A DNA stretch of 64,000 nucleotides. Source: Daucus carota subsp. sativus (taxonomy: Eukaryota > Streptophyta > Magnoliopsida > Apiales > Apiaceae). Location of the stretch: assembly GCF_001625215.2 (NCBI RefSeq), contig NC_030387.2:27416517-27480516 (forward strand), read 5' to 3'. The translations under genes and the position numbers were made by a program. Shown here piece after piece: positions 8,933 to 20,904 of this stretch (within the stretch, counting starts at the first letter, position 1; the number at the start of each line of letters is the position of its first letter). The notes beneath the pieces were generated by a model. It had not been told where the DNA came from. It ran no database searches and saw nothing but the letters and a program-made list of their open reading frames with translations.

Positions 8933-10225
8933 ATGGCTTCAAATATGAGATTTCTTGTTGCGGGAGCTTCCGCATGCAATCTCGCGTCTTCGAAACTAGT
9001 AGTTACAAGTTTCAACTCTACTTATTTTGTGAGGTTTAACTCACAGTCGTTTAATATCACGAGTTCTTGGAGTCCTATGAGTTCGGTGGATTTTTGTGCA
9101 TCCAGGGAGGCGAAGGTGAAGCATAAGTGGATGGAGTATCAAGGAGTGAATAATTGGGATGGATTGCTTGATCCTCTTGATGAAGATTTGAAGAGTGAGA
9201 TTTTGAGGTATGGAAGCTTTGTGCAGGCCGCTTACCGGTCTTTCGATTTCAACACGTCATCTCCGGGGTATGGCAGCTGTAAATTTGAACGTGAGATGGT
9301 CCTGACTAGATGCGGACTCGAAAATTGTGGCTATAAAGTGACGAAGAATCTTCGTGCCACGTGTGGTGTGCAAATGCCGAATTGGATCGAAAGGGCACCG
9401 AGTTGGGTGACTACGCGGTCCAGCTGGATCGGTTACGTGGCAGTTTGTGATGACAAGGACGTGATTGCTAGGTTAGGAAGGCGTGATGTGGTGATCGCGA
9501 TAAGAGGAACCGCCACGTGTCTTGAGTGGATCGAAAATCTACGTACCACACTAGCTCCTCTGCAAAAATGCCACGTAGACCACCAACTCATGGTGGAAAC
9601 CGGATTTTTGAGTTTGTACATGTCACAGACGGACACGTGTCCCAGTCTGCGAGATACATTGAAAGACGAGGTGGCGAGAATTATCGAAATGTACGGTGAC
9701 GAGCCTCTAAGCATAACAATCACCGGCCACAGCCTTGGCGCAGCGCTGGGCACATTGGCCGCACACGATATAAATTCGAGTCTAAAAGATTTACCTTTAA
9801 TCACAGTTATTTCATTCGGCGGACCGCGGGTAGGAAATAACTGTTTTAGCAAAAGCTTAGAAACAGACGGAATTCGCATACTCCGAATTGTAAACTCGAA
9901 CGATGTTATTACTAAGATACCCGGTTTTATCATCAACCATAGTAGCAAAAGAAACACTCTCGTTCCATATGGTGATGGAATGGCAGGTTGGATCCGGAAA
10001 CGCGTACACGACACGAAATGGTTATATGCTGACGTCGGAAAGGAGCTAAGATTATGTTGCAACAATCCTCCGTCATTTAATGTTGGCAATATTGCCACGT
10101 GTCATGATTTAAAGACGTATCTTGAGTTAGTGGACGGAATTGCGAGTTCCACGTGTCCGTTGAAAGACAAAGCTAAGAAAGTACTGCATGGAACAGAGCA
10201 TGAGAAGAGACTTCTGTTCAGATAA
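8933..10225 (+). CDS. Chloroplast-targeted class 3 lipase, phospholipase A1-I family
   Basis: This intronless gene encodes 430 residues. The first 60 or so are rich in Ser, Asn and Thr and poor in acidic residues, as in a chloroplast transit peptide. The mature part starts with the family pattern W66-MEYQGVNNWDGLLDPLD, followed by RYGSFVQAAYRSFDFN. WIGYVAV is at 165-171 and the pre-active-site strand VVIAIRGTATCLEW at 186-199. The nucleophile elbow GHSLG is at 265-269 (Ser267), the likely catalytic Asp is D324 in NSNDVITKIP and the His is H391 in CHDLKTYLELV. All triad members are present, so the enzyme should be active. Family members hydrolyse the sn-1 acyl chain of plastid phospholipids and galactolipids; some, such as DAD1, release linolenic acid for jasmonate synthesis. 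Which subfamily this is cannot be settled by eye. The length is normal. Five CACGTG hexamers lie inside the coding sequence. Confidence 0.9.
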   Translation: MASNMRFLVAGASACNLASSKLVVTSFNSTYFVRFNSQSFNITSSWSPMSSVDFCASREAKVKHKWMEYQGVNNWDGLLDPLDEDLKSEILRYGSFVQAAYRSFDFNTSSPGYGSCKFEREMVLTRCGLENCGYKVTKNLRATCGVQMPNWIERAPSWVTTRSSWIGYVAVCDDKDVIARLGRRDVVIAIRGTATCLEWIENLRTTLAPLQKCHVDHQLMVETGFLSLYMSQTDTCPSLRDTLKDEVARIIEMYGDEPLSITITGHSLGAALGTLAAHDINSSLKDLPLITVISFGGPRVGNNCFSKSLETDGIRILRIVNSNDVITKIPGFIINHSSKRNTLVPYGDGMAGWIRKRVHDTKWLYADVGKELRLCCNNPPSFNVGNIATCHDLKTYLELVDGIASSTCPLKDKAKKVLHGTEHEKRLLFR

Positions 10226-11056
10226 TGAACATACGTTTAGCTCAAAAATTAGTTGTCGTCTGTGTTCTAGTCCCGACTGTTTCGAAATCATAGTCCGGTC
10301 ATTAGTACTAATAACAACACTTATAATTCATTTGTATAGTTTAGTTAGGTCATGCTTTATTGGTGGTGTTTTTGGTTCCTACCACAAATCGGTAGCCAGA
10401 ATGCCAGATACTACGCACAAAAAGACACACAGCTATAGTGAAAAGTACATATTCAGATTCATTTTCCTCGTGTATAAAGGTGTTTGAACTTTGAAGAGAA
10501 GATTGAATGACCAAAGTTAATCGTTGCAGGAAAGCTTATAACTGTTTTCGGATGAATTTGAACTATGATAACAATTATTTGCATTTCTTCTAATCAGAGG
10601 TGAGAAATCAATTTGATAAAGAATGATTCACCTACTGCTGTAATTTTCAAATATTGTTGTAAAATTTTCGCATGATCCACGAATTATTGTAAAAAAAATT
10701 AATCAGTACTATCAACAGTTGTTCAATTTAACATCAATACTTTATATTGTATAATAGAACTTAGTTGTTCACACAAGAAAATCACCGACTCTTGACCACG
10801 AAAAAGTGGAATACTAGCTTAAAATAAAACGTGGTCAACATTCTTGAGACCCAAAAATTTTGGAATTTTGCAAAATTCACCAACTTTATTATGATGAATT
10901 TGTAAGAAAACAATAGAATTGAGTAACAGTCTCAGCGAAAATGATGAGTTTTTCATAAACTTTATGCACAAATTTTACACAAAATAAACTTTATTAAGTG
11001 CTTGAGTTAGATTATGAGACAAGTCCGAATGAAATATATATAGAAACAAGTGACTA
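10226..11056. other. 3' flank of the lipase gene and intergenic sequence
   Basis: Contains the lipase 3' UTR, whose end was not located, then AT-rich sequence without a supported feature. Confidence 0.5.
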
Positions 11057-11065
11057 TATAGTGAT

Positions 11066-11936
11066 GAGTAAATTGCACTTTGCACCCACTATATTATAGC
11101 GCATTTTCATTTTGGTCTTAAAGTATTTTTTTTTGCAGAACACAACCCTATAGTTTTAATCTCGCTTCGGTTTGCACCCTTTGACCGCCTCCCGTTAGAT
11201 TTGACCGTTAACTTTAATTGTGGGCGGGTTATTGCAGTCATTTACTAACTCTAACGGCTCTAATCGATGTTTACCCCCATTATAAACATAAGAACCCTAG
11301 ACTTATACACACACCCATCTAACACCCATCTATCTTACATCTTTCTTGTTGAAAAATCCATGGCTAGCAAGTGCTTCTGTAGGAAATGGGCGGCTCAACA
11401 AACGGCTTGGACCACCGCAAATGCTGGGCGAAGATTCTGGACATGTCCAGATCGATGTTGTAACTATTTCCAGTGGATAAATCCCCCTTTGTGTGCACGT
11501 GCTCAAGCAATCATTCTTGGTCTTATAAGAAGGATTAACATTCTTGAGGGTGAAAAAAGAGATGGAGAAGAAATGGAGAGGCTTGCTGTTGGTGAAGTAG
11601 AAAAAAAATCTGGTTGTAGCAAGGCACTGTTGCTACTGCTCTGTACTTGGTTTATAATTGTGTTGTATTGTCTTTCATCATAGATTGTAGATGAATCTGT
11701 AACCTCTTTGTGACTGAATGCAATGAATTTTATAGATTAAAATAGATTTAGAGTTACTGAATTACTGCAATAACCCCACCAACGTTAGAGTTAACGGTCA
11801 AATCTAACGGGAGGCGGTCAAAGGGTGCAAACCGAAGCGATATTAAAACTATAGGGTTGTGTTCTGCAAAAAAAAATACTTTAAGACCAAAACGAAAATG
11901 CGCTATAACATAGTGGGTGCAAAGTGCAATTTACTC
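11066..11936. mobile_element. Mutator-like element with 172-bp inverted ends, carrying a gene
   Basis: The termini 11066-11237 and 11765-11936 are inverted repeats starting GAGTAAATTGCACTTTGCAC, with only a few differences over about 170 bp. They are flanked by a perfect 9-bp target duplication TATAGTGAT (11057-11065 and 11937-11945), the signature size of the Mutator superfamily. The 871-bp element has no transposase. Its whole interior is taken up by one small GRF zinc-finger gene, so it resembles a Pack-MULE or gene-bearing foldback MULE. High arm similarity and a perfect duplication indicate a recent insertion. Confidence 0.9.
11360..11683 (+). CDS. Small GRF-type zinc-finger protein with C-terminal membrane segment
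   Basis: The ORF encodes 107 residues from the ATG at 11360; the frame stays open 31 codons further upstream, but the residues before MASKCFC look unlike the family. Residues 4-38 form a GRF zinc finger: CFCRKWAAQQTAWT, NAGRRFWTCP and CCNYFQW. The family name comes from the conserved G-R-F, seen here as GRRF. A helical segment follows (RAQAIILGLIRRINILEGEK), then a polar stretch, and a hydrophobic tail of about 20 residues (ALLLLLCTWFIIVLYCLSS) that could anchor the protein in a membrane. GRF fingers in other proteins bind single-stranded nucleic acid. Plants carry many short, uncharacterised genes of this shape. The gene sits wholly between the inverted ends of the Mutator-like element, so it was either captured by it or belongs to it. 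No other role is claimed. Confidence 0.75.
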   Translation: MASKCFCRKWAAQQTAWTTANAGRRFWTCPDRCCNYFQWINPPLCARAQAIILGLIRRINILEGEKRDGEEMERLAVGEVEKKSGCSKALLLLLCTWFIIVLYCLSS

Positions 11937-11945
11937 TATAGTGAT

Positions 11946-12653
11946 ATAAATTAAGAAGGCCTTACGTCCTACTATACAGATCAAAATTTTAATGTTTTGA
12001 CTTTAATAATATATACGAGGAAATAAGTTTTTAATAAAAACTAGTAGAATCAGGATTTTGTAGCTCTTGTGTTTGTACTTATTAAAAAATTTGGTGAGAC
12101 CTTAGTAGTTAGTAGACGTGATATAAATCAATTGAATTGAAGAAATCCCAAGCGATTAGGTCACTTAATCTATATAACTTTTATTTAAATTAAATTTTAA
12201 TTATGTTTTTTAATATATTAATATTACTATCTTCTTAATCTTTTTATAAACAATGTGTTAGAACTACTTTAACAAGTCCTTTCCGTAACCTATCAGGCAT
12301 CTTAAGTTCGTATAGCAGTATCGCAACATTCCAGTTCTTTTTAAAGAGCAGATTGTTGGATGCATGAATTGGTCGGACCGTCCACGAAGCTTGAACTTTA
12401 AAAAGAGTGGAAAACGAAACGTGCATAGGAAATTAGTAACGTGAAGAGCATGAAAGAATGCGAGTGGCCCGAAACCTAAATGCATGGACCACTCCGAGTA
12501 TATATTGGGAAGAAATGAAATCTCGACTCTCATCAAAAACCAAAACTTTCCTAATGCTTGGGCTTCATTTTGACGAAAACGATGTTTGTCTAAAAGACTT
12601 GCCTACATTCCCGGTCTAAAGATAGTGGATCATGACTTGCATATATAAAAAAT
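11946..12653. other. Intergenic, nothing recognised
   Basis: AT-rich sequence. Two overlapping minus-strand open frames near 12250-12530 resemble no known family. Confidence 0.5.
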
Positions 12654-12655
12654 TA

Positions 12656-12891
12656 CTCCCTCCCACTCAAATTAGATGAGCTCGTTGACTTTCGGTACGC
12701 ACTTTAAAATCCATCGACTGCATAGTTATATTACTTATTTTTAAAATTTTACTTTGTAAATATAAATTTAAATATGAAATTTTCGTTTAGAAAAGAAAAA
12801 TAAAAAAAATAAATTTCGGAACTAAGCGGTCAATACACCTTAAGTTACGTGCGCAAAATCAACTAACTCATCTAATTTGGAATGGAGGGAG
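12656..12891. mobile_element. Stowaway-like MITE, family A
   Basis: 236 bp with TIRs of the CTCCCTCC...GGAGGGAG type and TA on both sides (12654-12655, 12892-12893). The arms carry AATTAGATGAGCTCGTTGAC and its inverse. It matches the elements at 15163 and 45907. Confidence 0.75.
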
Positions 12892-12893
12892 TA

Positions 12894-14699
12894 CATGGGA
12901 ATAATTTATTTTTTAAAAGCTGACATAATATATAATTATGTCTAATAAGTTTGGCTTGACGTATATTCGTAAAAGTAATCTCTATTAGAAAAAGAGTAGC
13001 TTAATTTTGACCAGGGTTTAATTAAATAGGAAATTTGTGAAAATATTAATATTTTCAAAAATACGGTTGAAGCTATTATGAGGCTGCAAGACTAGTCAAA
13101 AGCGTTTGTTTCTCAGGTTATAATAATTGCAAGTGAGCACATAATTGTAGTGCATTTAAAAAAAAAATAGTAATTCGAATATTATTGAGAAAATCCTAAA
13201 TCAAGTTCAAATTCATGGAAAAGTTAACTTATGTAAATTTTATTTCATTTTACTCATTTTATATGATAAGAATTTTACAATAAGAAAAATAGTTAAAAAC
13301 ATAATATTTTAACAAATATTGGTATTTTCTTATATATTTCTATTTATATGAGAAAAATATACTGTACATCATAAGAACAGAAGCGACAGGTCTATTGTTG
13401 GTCTTCCAAATACTGGTATAAATATTTTACTAAATTTGACCGAGATTTTTAGTTAATAAGAAACTAGAAAGCTACTTAACCCACAGTCAGTCAAGAACAT
13501 ATTATGTACAATATTGGAGAAGTCCACTTTCTACGATTTTAGTACCTCTTTTAATATTGGCTTTTAATAAAATTGTGGTCAAATGAAATTATACTTATGT
13601 TGCTATCATGAATAAAGTTATTTTGAATACTAATTTGATCCTACATGATCTATTAAACATGTTTGCACTTTTAGAACTGTAATCTGAACGTAGTTCATGG
13701 GACTTGACTCTTTTATTTAATCGTTCTCATAGATGGTAGTAGGTCGGAATCGCTTTGAAATTTTATGAATTTCAATAATACTTTCTTTCTGTTTTTAAAT
13801 ATTTTAACTTTTTAAGACTGTTATATAGAGATTAACTGCTCTCGTTTATTAGAGTAAATATTATGGTGATTTATTTATAAAAAAAATTTAATAATTAAAA
13901 TATTTAAATTGATGTGGCAAAATAAAATAAAATTAAATTGAACATTTATCATGTAGTAGGAATATAAATATTAAACTTGATGACGCTTTGATTCTGACCC
14001 ACAAGCCTATGTAAATAGGAGTATGTTATATTTGTTCTTTAGCCGAATGTTAAACTAGCAATTTGTGTATAAGAATAATTTTATAATTATTAACAACAAA
14101 TTATAAACGAATTACACAAAGACGATGCTGTGCTTTAGTCACAGTTCATCGCTTGTTCTACTGAATAGTCTAAAGTTGCTCCCTCCAATCCAAATTAGAT
14201 GAGCTTTTTGGGAAAATTTTTTATCTCAAAATAGTTGAGCTTCTCTCTTTTCAATGCATATTTATCAACCATCTTCCATCTTTACCCTCTCATATTTATT
14301 ATTCTAATGTACCACTAGCTAATACTACACTAAGAAGTCAACACAATAAATATGAGCAAAGAAGGAAAAATAAACAATCATTTACTGCTTCTTAATTTGT
14401 AATTTGTGTGAAATGAGCAAAAGACTCCTTACTTTATTTGAATCTCAGTCAGTACTACAGTAAGTCGGCGAAGGTAGTTTGGTCAAAAGTTTGCCTTTCG
14501 TTTTGAAACCAAGACGGAAATGTCGTTGCTGAAATATGGAAACTATAAACCGGTTGACTGAATAATGTGAGACATTCGAAGTTTGCATTAGCAAGGACCT
14601 GAAAAGTGTACACACAAGTGAGTAGAGGCTCGAATAATTAACTTTGACATAAATGTCAATATATGTCAACATATGGTAGGTTATTTATGATCGTAAATT
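12894..14699. other. Gene-free AT-rich stretch
   Basis: No gene or complete repeat found. A single MITE-like end (CTCCCTCCAATCCAAATTAGATGAGC) begins near 14179 without a matching right end, suggesting a truncated copy. Confidence 0.5.
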
Positions 14700-14727
14700 T
14701 ACTCCCTCCGTCCCGAAATAAGTGTTA

Positions 14728-15010
14728 CTCCCTCCGTCCCATCAGATTCTTTACAGTTTCTTTATTTGGCCGTCCCACCCATTTCTTTACATTACAAAAC
14801 TTTCCTAAAATAGTTAATGGGTCCCACTACTTTCCCACTTTTTCTTCCTTTTCACACTACTTTTACTCCACTATCTCTCTTTTATATATTAAAAATCAGT
14901 GGGTCCCGCCACTTCACCCACTTTTCTTTCTCTTTTCTACTACTTTATACATATTTCTTAACCTCCGTGCCCAAACCCAATGTAAAGAATTGGGTGGGAC
15001 GGAGGTTAAG
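14728..15010. mobile_element. MITE, family B, nested
   Basis: Begins CTCCCTCCGTCCCATCAGATTC and ends TGGGTGGGACGGAGG, lacking the last few bases of a full right end. Its body (GGGTCCCACTACTTTCCCAC and similar) matches the copies at 17341 and 37402. Confidence 0.7.
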
Positions 15011-15162
15011 AAATATTTCTACACATTATTTTTCAAATTTTCTGTTTTTAAATAAAAATATAGATATTAAACTTTTATTCAGAATAAGAAAATTTGAAAA
15101 ATAATATGTAGAAGTATGTATTTTTTGTACCTCAAATTACGTGTAAAAAAATCAAAATAATA

Positions 15163-15399
15163 CTCCCTCCATCCCAAATTAGATGGCCCCGTTGACTTTG
15201 GGCACACAATTTAAGGTTCATTGACCGCATAGATACGTGACTTATTTTCAAAATTTTATTTTTGCAAATAAAAATTTAAATATGAAATTTTCATTTATAA
15301 AAGAAAAAATAAAAAAATAAATTTTGGAAGTAGACGGTCAATGCACCTAAAGTTGCGTGCCCAAAGTCAAAGGGGACATCTAATTTGGGATGGAGGTAG
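15163..15399. mobile_element. Stowaway-like MITE, family A, nested
   Basis: 237 bp, TA target duplication (15161-15162, 15400-15401). Arms read CTCCATCCCAAATTAGATGG and the inverse. It is nearly identical to the copy at 45907-46143 and lies inside the larger element 14702-15422. Confidence 0.8.
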
Positions 15400-15424
15400 T
15401 ACTTATTTTGGGACAGAAGAAGTA

Positions 15425-17338
15425 CCAGCGAGTCGGTGAAACCGATGAGTTATCTATCACTTATCAGTTGCGCCGCAGCCGCAATTATATACTGTCCTAT
15501 GTACACATCAGCACATAGATCAATACTCCCCTCATTTTATCTGCATGTGATCCCGGCAGTATTCTAAAAACCGGTGCAGTCTACACTGTGCCTAAGCTCT
15601 AGACGACACTGAAACGTCTGATTCGATTCTAAGCGGTGAATTAGATGTTTTTTACAAAAATCATTCATAAATGGTTCACATCCCGCCTAAGCGGTCCAGA
15701 CGGTCAAAAACAAAAAGTAAAATTTTTTTTTAATAAATCAAATCTAAAATTATGATTATACTATAAGAAATTTACTATTCACTTGTACTTAACGTAATAT
15801 CCTATAAAATGACTAATATTATTTAATATTTCTTACATTATTTATAAGATACTGATATATATATATATATCAAGTATTTATTTAACATATGATATTATAT
15901 TGTTTACCAGTTTGACTCCACTGGTAGTGAATAGATAAAAACAAAAATTACATGAATTATTTTGTGACAAATTTCGATCATTGTTAAGTTTTGAAAGTTC
16001 GTTCAAAAAGGGTCACATAGAAGTCTCTTTTTGATTGATCTTGTTATTTTCGGCGACCTTAAAAGTGATGAGAATTTTCCAGTTGTTGATATGCTTAAGT
16101 GATATTTATAATCGTTGATAGTATAGTTCCCTCCCGATTCTATGAAGTTATAGATAATATATATGTTGATTTTCTGCAAATCGTTCCCAAGAGAGAGAGA
16201 GAGGGTGCTGAATATCACTTGTTATTATGTAATGGTTTTCAGAAAGACAAAATTTTCAATAATTCAATAATTACCAATGTTATAAAAGGAGGGGAGAGAA
16301 CACAGTACTGGCATGATTCTCGTTGGACAATTCCTTTTTTGTTTTGTTTTTGGAAAACGAATTCGGTGGATGGTTATAAATGGACCTAAGGTGGCAAGGG
16401 AAAGAGCTAGGTGAGTGCTCACCGGCCGGTGAGTAACAATAATTATAAGGTTCATGCATGGATGCAAATTTCGTCCATATCTTTGGATTCTATACAGAGG
16501 ATTCTTAAGATGCGAACCTTGCAGGATCTAGTAAAACAAAGAAACTAGAAAGCGACTTTAGCAACTTAGTGCATTCACAATTAAAAACTCAACTTCTCAC
16601 ACGTTTAGTATGCATTCATTGCCGTGTAAGAAAATTGTACTCATTTTATCTATTCTATGGCTCATTAATATTCTACAAATGCAATGTAAAAAATTTGTCC
16701 ACTGTCTTTGACAACAAATTGTAAATACTAATATTTTATAAAGGAAGGACATTGGCGACTTAACCTTCTATATCTACATAAAAAAAAAGGTTTAATGTAG
16801 AAGATTGTTACAGAACACGATCATAGGGACCTTGACCCTAGTATAAATGCTCCTAACACAACTTAACAAATGCTACTATGTAACGCGAACTAAGAAAACT
16901 GAAATAATTGCTAAGTTTATTTCAAAATTTCCGTAGCCGAATATGACCTACGCAAATATTCCCTCTTGTTTTTTGTTTTTGACGCTCTGACTTCGAGCAC
17001 ATACTTTTAAAAATTTTGATCAAGTAATTAAAAATATTTTTTTTTTAAATCTTTTCTAAATATAGATATATAACTAAAAATTTTATTCACAAAACACATC
17101 AATCAAAATCAATAAATTTTACAATCTGATCAACTTATTTTTAAAATATGTGCTAAAAGTCAAAAGCAGCTAAAGTGTAAAGCATCCGTCCCGATTTTAT
17201 TCATTTGAAAAAACATTAGTTTTGTATTACTGTGGTCTGTTTCATATAAGAACGTGAATTAGCTGAAAACAGTTTTGTAGTATCAACCATTCATTAGTAG
17301 GCAAAAGTAGTCGGTCAAAGGTTTGCCTCTTGTTTTTA
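15425..17338. other. Gene-free AT-rich stretch
   Basis: No supported gene. Contains a (TA)n run near 15855-15870, a (GA)n run near 16190-16203 and one MITE-like half end near 16960. The open frame at 16099-16389 shows no family likeness. Confidence 0.5.
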
Positions 17339-17340
17339 TA

Positions 17341-17620
17341 CTCCCTCCGTCCCTCTGATTTCTATACACTTTCCTTTTCGGGATGTCCCATTCAATTGTA
17401 TACATTTCAAAACTTTCCAAAATGGTAAAGTTTTATAATATAAAAATCTCACCCACCCACTACTTTCATCTACTTTTTCAAATCTATCATTTAAATATTA
17501 ATGGGTCCCACCACTTTACCTACTTTCCTTTCTCTTTCTCATTACTTTACATTACTTTATACACTTTTCTTAATCTTCGTGTCCAAAAGAAACGTATAGA
17601 TCCCAGAGGGACGGAGGGAG
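17341..17620. mobile_element. MITE, family B
   Basis: 280 bp, ends CTCCCTCCGTCCCTCTGATT and CAGAGGGACGGAGGGAG, flanked by TA. The open frame across it is an artefact. Confidence 0.75.
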
Positions 17621-17622
17621 TA

Positions 17623-19030
17623 CCAAATTACCAACATGAAAGGCGTTGCTAAATATGAAGCTGCAGACCATACATTTGATCCAATAATGCGAGACATGAA
17701 ATATAGATTATTTGGGAAGTGACAAGTGTCAAGAATAGAGATTCTGTGTAAAGTTACTATGTCGTACGTAGTTCACTTTCGAGATCTAGTCGCGAGTATC
17801 AATCTCTCAGTTTCTCATGGTCGCTATCGTTTGCGCCGCAGCCGCAATGTAAATTCAACCACAATGTGCACATGTATTTATGAGAAATACCACGTCTTTT
17901 ATATGCTACAGCCAGCCTGTCAATATTCGAGCTGGTGGACATGTTTTTGGCCCCTTCTTTTATATTATTTATTTTTCAAAAAAAAAATCTTTTATATAAT
18001 ATTTTTTGATGTTAAGTGTTCAATACATATTTAACATTTCCATAATTCAGATAAATAAGTTAATTATTTTCAGAATAAAATTTTATTTATTTGTGAAATG
18101 AAAAATGTTTGGTACACATAAATGTGTACAAAATTTTGTACATAATCATATGTGGTGAATTTTAATTAGAAGACCCTTATATTTACATCAACAACCTCAA
18201 CTAAAAACCACCACATTAATTGTCACATCATTATATACAAATTTTCTGTACACAATTTTATGCACCCAGCCCTCCTCTTTCACTCCTCTTTGTTCAAATA
18301 TAAGAGAAGCTGGACCACCAACAACTTATATATGAGAGAGAAGACATATACATAGGGGTTCAATAACATTTCACACAAAGGCTTCATTTCTTATTTCTTA
18401 TTTGTTCTCCCGATTCTTGTAATTTAGATATGTGTAATAGTACTTTTAAATCGCACATACATCTTTTCATTCAATCTTATATCTATCTTATGTTGTAGAT
18501 TTTATCCTTTTTTTTTGTTAGTTGTTAGCGTAAAATGAATATACGATTGCGTAAATCTAAATTTTTATTTTAGTTATCAGGGTGTTGTATATTATAAGAT
18601 AGGTGACATTATTGACTAAATTTTAGTCATGATTTACATTTTTCAGTTTTGTAGAATTGTAATCAATTCTTCGATTTCTTTGAATTGTCTCCGTTTAAAT
18701 TCATCCATTAATATTATTGTGGTACATGCAAATTATATTATGCGATATATTCTTGGATAATGGTTGACTTTTTTAAATTTTAATGTTAAGGTGAAACATA
18801 ATGACCGAGTACTTTTATAAATATTAAAAATTAAATAATTAAAAGGTGACATTCAAATCGAAAACCCTAAAGATTGCACGGAGAAGGGAGTGCGGTAATC
18901 ATTTTAAAGGTGAACCATGCTGCTAGTTAATTTACGACAGCGGCCCATTAAATTAGTTACACACAAACGTATTAGATCACTGGCATTCTGGCAACTCATT
19001 CATGTATTCATCTATTTGGCCCATATCCAT
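17623..19030. other. Gene-free AT-rich stretch
   Basis: No supported gene. A segment at about 18110-18260 has TGTACAAAATTTTGTACA-like inverted motifs at both ends and could be a small eroded MITE, but the boundaries are unclear. Confidence 0.45.
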
Positions 19031-19032
19031 TA

Positions 19033-19266
19033 CTCCCTCCGTCCTATTGGATTGTTAACATCACTTTTTGACACGCTTTTTAAGGCCTCAATAAAATATA
19101 GTTCCATGATGTTTTTTTTTATAAAAAAAATTCTGAATAAAAGTTTGATGTCTAAACTTTTATTCAGAAAAAAATTAAATTTAAAAAATATTATATTGCT
19201 ATATTTTATAAGAGCCTCAAAATGCGTGCAAACAGTGTACGTTAACAATCCCACGGACTGAGGGAG
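19033..19266. mobile_element. Stowaway-like MITE, family C
   Basis: 234 bp, ends CTCCCTCCGTCCTATTGGATTG and CCCACGGACTGAGGGAG, TA on both sides. The centre is a long inverted repeat around AAAAGTTTGATGTCTAAACTTTT, so the element is nearly one hairpin. Overlapping open frames on both strands are produced by the palindrome. Confidence 0.75.
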
Positions 19267-19839
19267 TACTTATAATTAACCAGGTTCATAGTATGCAACT
19301 GAGATCAATCGGTGAAAAAATATAGCCGGTTGATGAGGAATTCTTACTTGCATTATTCCTCCATATTATTGTTTTTTTTGGCCACGGCCAATTAAACAGT
19401 TCTGCAGGAAGCTGATTTTCAGCTTCTGTCTCTTGTTATTAAATTTACAGCATTTTCTACAGTTCTACTTCTAACTTTTAATCATATTACTTTGAAAAAT
19501 TTCTAATTTGCTGCAAGTTGAAGATTTATTATCACGGCTAGATTCTTGATGTGGCTCCAATGTCAGCCTCTTAAATTAGTGTGTGTGTGGTTGCATCCGG
19601 GAATTAACTTCGTATAGGAAGTACTAGTTTCCTGGTATTTAAGATTTTAGGAAGTTGAAAAAAGTTGTTTGATTGTTAATTTAGGAATTTAAAATCATAG
19701 GAATTTCTAATAATCAAGAATAGGGTGGGTGGGTAACTTCTCACGTATCGTGATATTCATATTTTCATGAAAGTTGATCTTCCTCTTGCTTTTCTCAAAA
19801 CTTTGTCTATAACTACTTATTAGGAAGTTGAAATATTTA

Positions 19840-20544
19840 GGGCATCTCCAATCGTAATCCAAAAATCTAAATTTGGGGCAGTTTTGGCCCAAATCACTCC
19901 AACCGTGGACTAAAAAGTGATCCAAATTTGGATCAGTGAATAGTACTGGTCCAAATTTGGATCACTACTATTCACTGATCTAAATCTTTTTAACATTAAA
20001 ATATTATTACTTTTATTATTTGATGATTTTGTTAATGTTATTAAAGATAGATTAATTAAGATTAGAATATAAATAAACCAACGATTAATTACAAATTAAA
20101 ATTTAAAAATAAATAAAATTTCAAAATACATAAAATTTCAACAATTTATCAATCGCTACAGAAAAATCAAAGACAAATATTGTTCATCTTGAATTTCAAA
20201 ATGCACTAATTGAGCATTTGTGGGAATAATATAATAATTCTGAGAATTAGTATTTTATAGTAATATTTTAATATTTTTAATTTATTTTTATGTACCATTT
20301 TAACTTTTTCGAATTATTTTGTAATATTTTATCTTTGTATATTTATTAATTATATTATTATAATTAATGATGAAATTAGTTAATCATTTTTTAAAATATT
20401 TAAAATCAAAGTATATGAATATTATAAGGATGAATTAATTTGGATCTACATTTGGATCACATTGTTGGAATATGATTTGATGGTCCAGCCCCAAATTTGG
20501 ATCATTTGATGATCCAAATTTGGATTTATGGTTGGAGTTGGGCC
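19840..20544. mobile_element. PIF/Harbinger-type (Tourist-like) element
   Basis: 705 bp with ends GGGCATCTCCAATCGTAATCC and, inverted, GGCCCAACTCCAACCATAAATCC. The 3-bp TTA on each side (19837-19839, 20545-20547) is the Harbinger target duplication. Subterminal copies of GATCCAAATTTGGATCA occur near both ends. No coding capacity. Confidence 0.75.
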
Positions 20545-20904
20545 TTAAATGTTGGAGAGCAAGCATGCACTCGGTCATTATGTTTCGTGTTGCAACTATA
20601 TATCACAAAGTTAAATTTGGAGGGTTTTGTTTCTATAGTAAATTTTTTCTTTAGCTCGAATTAAATGAATGAGAAGGCTTTTACAAGTAGAAAGATCACA
20701 CTACAAAGTTCCGAGGATTGTGGGATAGTCTGGTGAAAATTTATACTCTATATTTGGCGACAAGGTTATGTGTTCAATCCTCACTCTCCTCCTCCTCTTT
20801 AAAGGGAAAATATAACCACGACCACTTAAAGACTAAATTTTCTTTTTTTTTTGGAGGCACACTTGGTGTACGTTGTCATCAGTTCTGCAATCACAAGATA
20901 TAAT

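Larger units (their letters stand above)
14702..15422. mobile_element. Stowaway-like MITE (family C type) hosting two nested MITEs
   Basis: The outer ends are CTCCCTCCGTCCCGAAATAAGT on the left and the inverted copy ACTTATTTTGGGACAGAAGAAG on the right, with TA outside both. The remaining interior (about 15010-15160) is a near-perfect inverted repeat around TTTATTCAGAATAAG, as in the family C element at 22180-22406. Two other MITEs lie inside: 14728-15010 and 15163-15399. Confidence 0.7.

Noticed and set aside
9433..10098. 221-codon minus-strand frame
   Set aside because: It is the antisense shadow of the lipase gene, which has clear catalytic motifs on the plus strand.
14663..15104. Overlapping plus-strand frames of 130 and 95 codons
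   Set aside because: They run across the nested MITEs and consist of MITE sequence in two frames.
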